NCBI GenBank assembly: GCA_004554395.1 | Contig: SFMP01000146.1 | Location: forward strand, 1 to 24,399 | DNA from: Myxococcales bacterium | GTDB lineage: Bacteria; Myxococcota_A; Bradymonadia; UBA4248 | Length of the DNA: 24,399 bases | Direction of reading: 5' to 3' | Part shown: positions 23,261-24,399 of the stretch, piece after piece | How positions within the stretch are numbered: the first letter of the stretch is position 1 | Layout of the letters: each line of letters begins with the position of its first letter | Position numbers and translations under genes: made by a program | Notes under the pieces: model-generated | Told to the model about the DNA's origin: nothing | Seen by the model: only the letters and a program-made list of their open reading frames with translations | Databases searched by the model: none

Positions 23261-23347
23261 AGGAGGAAAAGGGATTCGAACCCTTGTTACGGCAAGCCGT
23301 AAACTTGATTTCGAGTCAAGCGCCTTCGACCACTCGGCCATTCCTCC
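23261..23347 (-). tRNA. tRNA-Ser(CGA)
   Basis: On the minus strand the acceptor stem is GGAGGAA/TTCCTCC, the anticodon stem CTTGA/TCAAG holds the loop CTCGAAA (anticodon CGA), and there is a long variable arm. Its 5' end is 8 bases from the tadA stop. The base after the acceptor stem is T, followed by more T, so the encoded discriminator would be U73 instead of the usual G. CCA is not encoded. Confidence 0.93.
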
Positions 23348-23355
23348 ATAAAAAC

Positions 23356-23817
23356 TCAGTCTTTCTTACGCAGTTTGTCAAAGAAGTCGCGAAGCAATCG
23401 TGCGCAGTCATCGGCTAACACGCCTTCGTCGACCTTGATCCGATGGTTGAGCCTCGGATCTTCGCCTAACGCATAGAGCGAACGCATCGCGCCTCCCTTT
23501 GCATCTCGGCACCCAAACACGACTCTATCGATTCGCGCTTGGAGCAATGCTCCTGTACACATGATGCACGGTTCTAACGTGACATAAAGCGTACTTCGCA
23601 TCATTCGCCAGTTTGCCACCGACTTCGAAGCCGTCTGGATCGCCAGCAATTCGGCATGTCCCAAGACATCGTTGTCCGCCATGCGACGGTTACAACCCCA
23701 ACCGCTGAGCTTCCCTTCGACGACGAGTACAGCGCCGACCGGAACTTCGCCCATCTGTGCCGCGTCTCTGGCCAACCGAAGCGCTAATTCCATATAGTGC
23801 TTATCGAGTGCAGCCAT
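23356..23817 (-). CDS. tadA: tRNA-specific adenosine deaminase
   Basis: TadA converts A34 of tRNA-Arg(ACG) to inosine so that one tRNA reads CGU, CGC and CGA. The 153-residue product has the deaminase zinc site: His54-Ala-Glu56 (catalytic Glu) and PCIMC with Cys84 and Cys87. VPVGAVLV, the HAELLAI context and RVVFGCRDAKGGAMRSL are typical. The ATG at 23817 matches where family members begin; an in-frame ATG at 23829 is also possible, and extension further upstream would run into tRNA-Arg. The gene lies 22 bases after one tRNA-Arg(ACG) and 8 bases before tRNA-Ser(CGA), all on the same strand, so it appears embedded in a tRNA transcript. tadA next to SRP RNA is known synteny in Firmicutes. Confidence 0.96.
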   Translation of the reverse strand: MAALDKHYMELALRLARDAAQMGEVPVGAVLVVEGKLSGWGCNRRMADNDVLGHAELLAIQTASKSVANWRMMRSTLYVTLEPCIMCTGALLQARIDRVVFGCRDAKGGAMRSLYALGEDPRLNHRIKVDEGVLADDCARLLRDFFDKLRKKD

Positions 23818-23839
23818 CGAACACAACATCCAGAGCAAA

Positions 23840-23913
23840 TACACCGAAGTGGGTTCGAACCACCAACCTACGGCTTCGTAGGCCGTTGCTCTATCCAGTT
23901 GAGCTATCGGTGC
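23840..23913 (-). tRNA. tRNA-Arg(ACG), copy next to tadA
   Basis: On the minus strand the acceptor is GCACCGA/TCGGTGT (a G-U pair at 1-72), the D-arm GCTC/GAGC, the anticodon stem ACGGC/GCCGT with loop CTACGAA (anticodon ACG), and the T-loop TTCGAAC. The discriminator is A73; CCA is not encoded. This is the substrate of TadA. Confidence 0.96.
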
Positions 23914-23921
23914 AAAAGGCA

Positions 23922-23995
23922 TACACCGAAGTGGGTTCGAACCACCAACCTACGGCTTCGTAGGCCGTTGCTCTATCCAGTTGAGCTATCGGTGC
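23922..23995 (-). tRNA. tRNA-Arg(ACG), second identical copy
   Basis: The sequence is identical to the copy at 23840-23913, separated by 8 bases. The tight tandem repeat suggests a recent duplication. Confidence 0.96.
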
Positions 23996-24000
23996 ATAAA

Positions 24001-24092
24001 TGGCGAAGGGGGAGGGATTCGAACCCTCGATACGGGATAAACCGTATACTCGCTTAGCAGGCGAGCGCCTTCAGCCACTCGGCCACCCCTTC
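24001..24092 (-). tRNA. tRNA-Ser(GCU)
   Basis: On the minus strand the acceptor is GAAGGGG/CCCCTTC with discriminator G73, the anticodon stem CTCGC/GCGAG holds loop CTGCTAA (anticodon GCU), and there is a long variable arm. A CCA triplet is encoded (24003-24001), unlike the other tRNAs in the cluster. It is the first gene of the RNA/tadA cluster. Confidence 0.96.
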
Positions 24093-24103
24093 ATACGACT
24101 TCT

Positions 24104-24132
24104 ATTTTCATCGCGTTTCGAGCTCTTGGCAA
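24104..24132 (-). promoter_or_regulatory. Candidate promoter of the tRNA/tadA/SRP cluster
   Basis: On the minus strand TTGCCA (24132-24127), a 17-base spacer and GAAAAT (24109-24104) lie 11 bases before the 5' end of tRNA-Ser(GCU). This would give a very short leader, as is usual for tRNA operons. Confidence 0.45.
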
Positions 24133-24290
24133 GCCCCGTTGCTCGGAACGAGCGGGCTTTTACGCTCCCTTTCGCATTTGTGCAAGTTCTTTTTTTCAAA
24201 TCGTGCATTTTTTTTGCGTCTCTTACCGCCAACGCCACGTTTCCGCCGCTTTCTGCTATTTCTCTGGGGCTTTTTTCGGGTATTTGGGGG

Positions 24291-24399
24291 CGCCCTATTT
24301 CGCTATCGCTCAATACGGGCTTTTGTCGCCCTATTTCGCTATCGCTCAATACGGGCTTTTGTCGCCCTATTTCGCTATCGCTCAATACGGGCTTTTGGC
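24291..24399 (-). repeat. Palindromic repeat cluster C: 36-bp tandem unit, three copies at the window edge
   Basis: Copies begin at 24291, 24327 and 24363; the last reaches 24398, so the array may continue outside. Read on the minus strand each unit folds as GCCC, an unpaired G, TATT, a G-A/A-G mismatch pair, GC, a GATA loop, then GC, AATA and GGGC. This is the pattern of clusters A and B in the opposite orientation. The rest of 24133-24290 shows two T-rich stretches and an imperfect hairpin near 24133-24161 but no gene I can support. Confidence 0.85.

Noticed and set aside
24071..24399. An open frame on the minus strand with repeated SDSEIGRQKPVL peptides
   Set aside because: It is created by the 36-bp hairpin repeat, then continues through the candidate promoter and into the tRNA-Ser(GCU) gene. 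No independent sign of coding was seen, though its start lies outside the window.
24291..24399. CRISPR array
   Set aside because: The 36-bp units are directly adjacent with no spacers, and no cas genes are present. The 24-bp and 48-bp arrays fail for the same reason.

Overview
This window comes from a bacterial chromosome with mixed base composition and a low-complexity, repeat-rich intergenic fraction. The gene set suggests a Gram-negative lineage: lipoproteins with lipoboxes, a complete Bat (aerotolerance-type) operon, MscS, and the short SRP RNA form. The Cys-rich secreted proteins and the Bat layout would fit a deltaproteobacterial, Myxococcota or Bradymonadales-like organism. That placement is an inference without a database search, and confidence is low.

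Layout. 1-3.4 kb (+): the 3' end of a large Cys-rich exported protein gene, a strong terminator, then an M17 leucyl aminopeptidase (pepA). 3.4-3.67 kb: a convergent intergenic region holding palindromic repeats. 3.67-7.06 kb (-): rdgB (XTP/dITP pyrophosphatase), a DUF1266-like gene with its own terminator, and a divergent starch/glycogen-synthase-like glycosyltransferase with a recognisable promoter and a possible attenuator. 7.26-16.83 kb (-): a seven-gene Bat operon in the order DUF58, membrane protein, BatA, BatB, BatC-like, BatD, BatE, with genes touching or overlapping. The MoxR AAA+ ATPase that normally heads such operons is not in the window. 16.83-17.32 kb: a divergent intergenic region with four palindromic hairpins. 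17.32-18.14 kb (+): an MscS-type channel. 18.14-22 kb (-): a small Cys-rich lipoprotein, a dynamin-like GTPase, recF and another lipoprotein. The recF/dynamin junction holds a tandem duplication of the recF 3' end. 22.0-22.43 kb: two different tandem repeat arrays. 22.43-24.1 kb (-): yigZ, SRP RNA, tRNA-Ser(GGA), tRNA-Ser(CGA), tadA, two identical tRNA-Arg(ACG) and tRNA-Ser(GCU). 24.29 kb to the end: a 36-bp tandem repeat.

How the genes work together. The Bat operon probably builds a membrane-anchored von Willebrand A complex with periplasmic TPR, beta-sandwich and SH3-like parts. The tRNA/tadA/SRP cluster puts the inosine-34 deaminase next to two copies of its known substrate, tRNA-Arg(ACG), within what looks like one transcription unit.

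The most unusual signal is a dispersed hairpin family at three places (3534-3642, 17028-17181 and, inverted, 24291-24398). Its stems differ in sequence, but every member keeps one unpaired G on the 5' arm followed by TAT, with ATA opposite, and short loops that usually run from G to A. Other points for a second look are the duplicated recF tail that apparently supplies the start of the GTPase gene, the roughly 10-bp-phased TCAA array upstream of the lipoprotein-recF pair, and the MoxR-less Bat operon.
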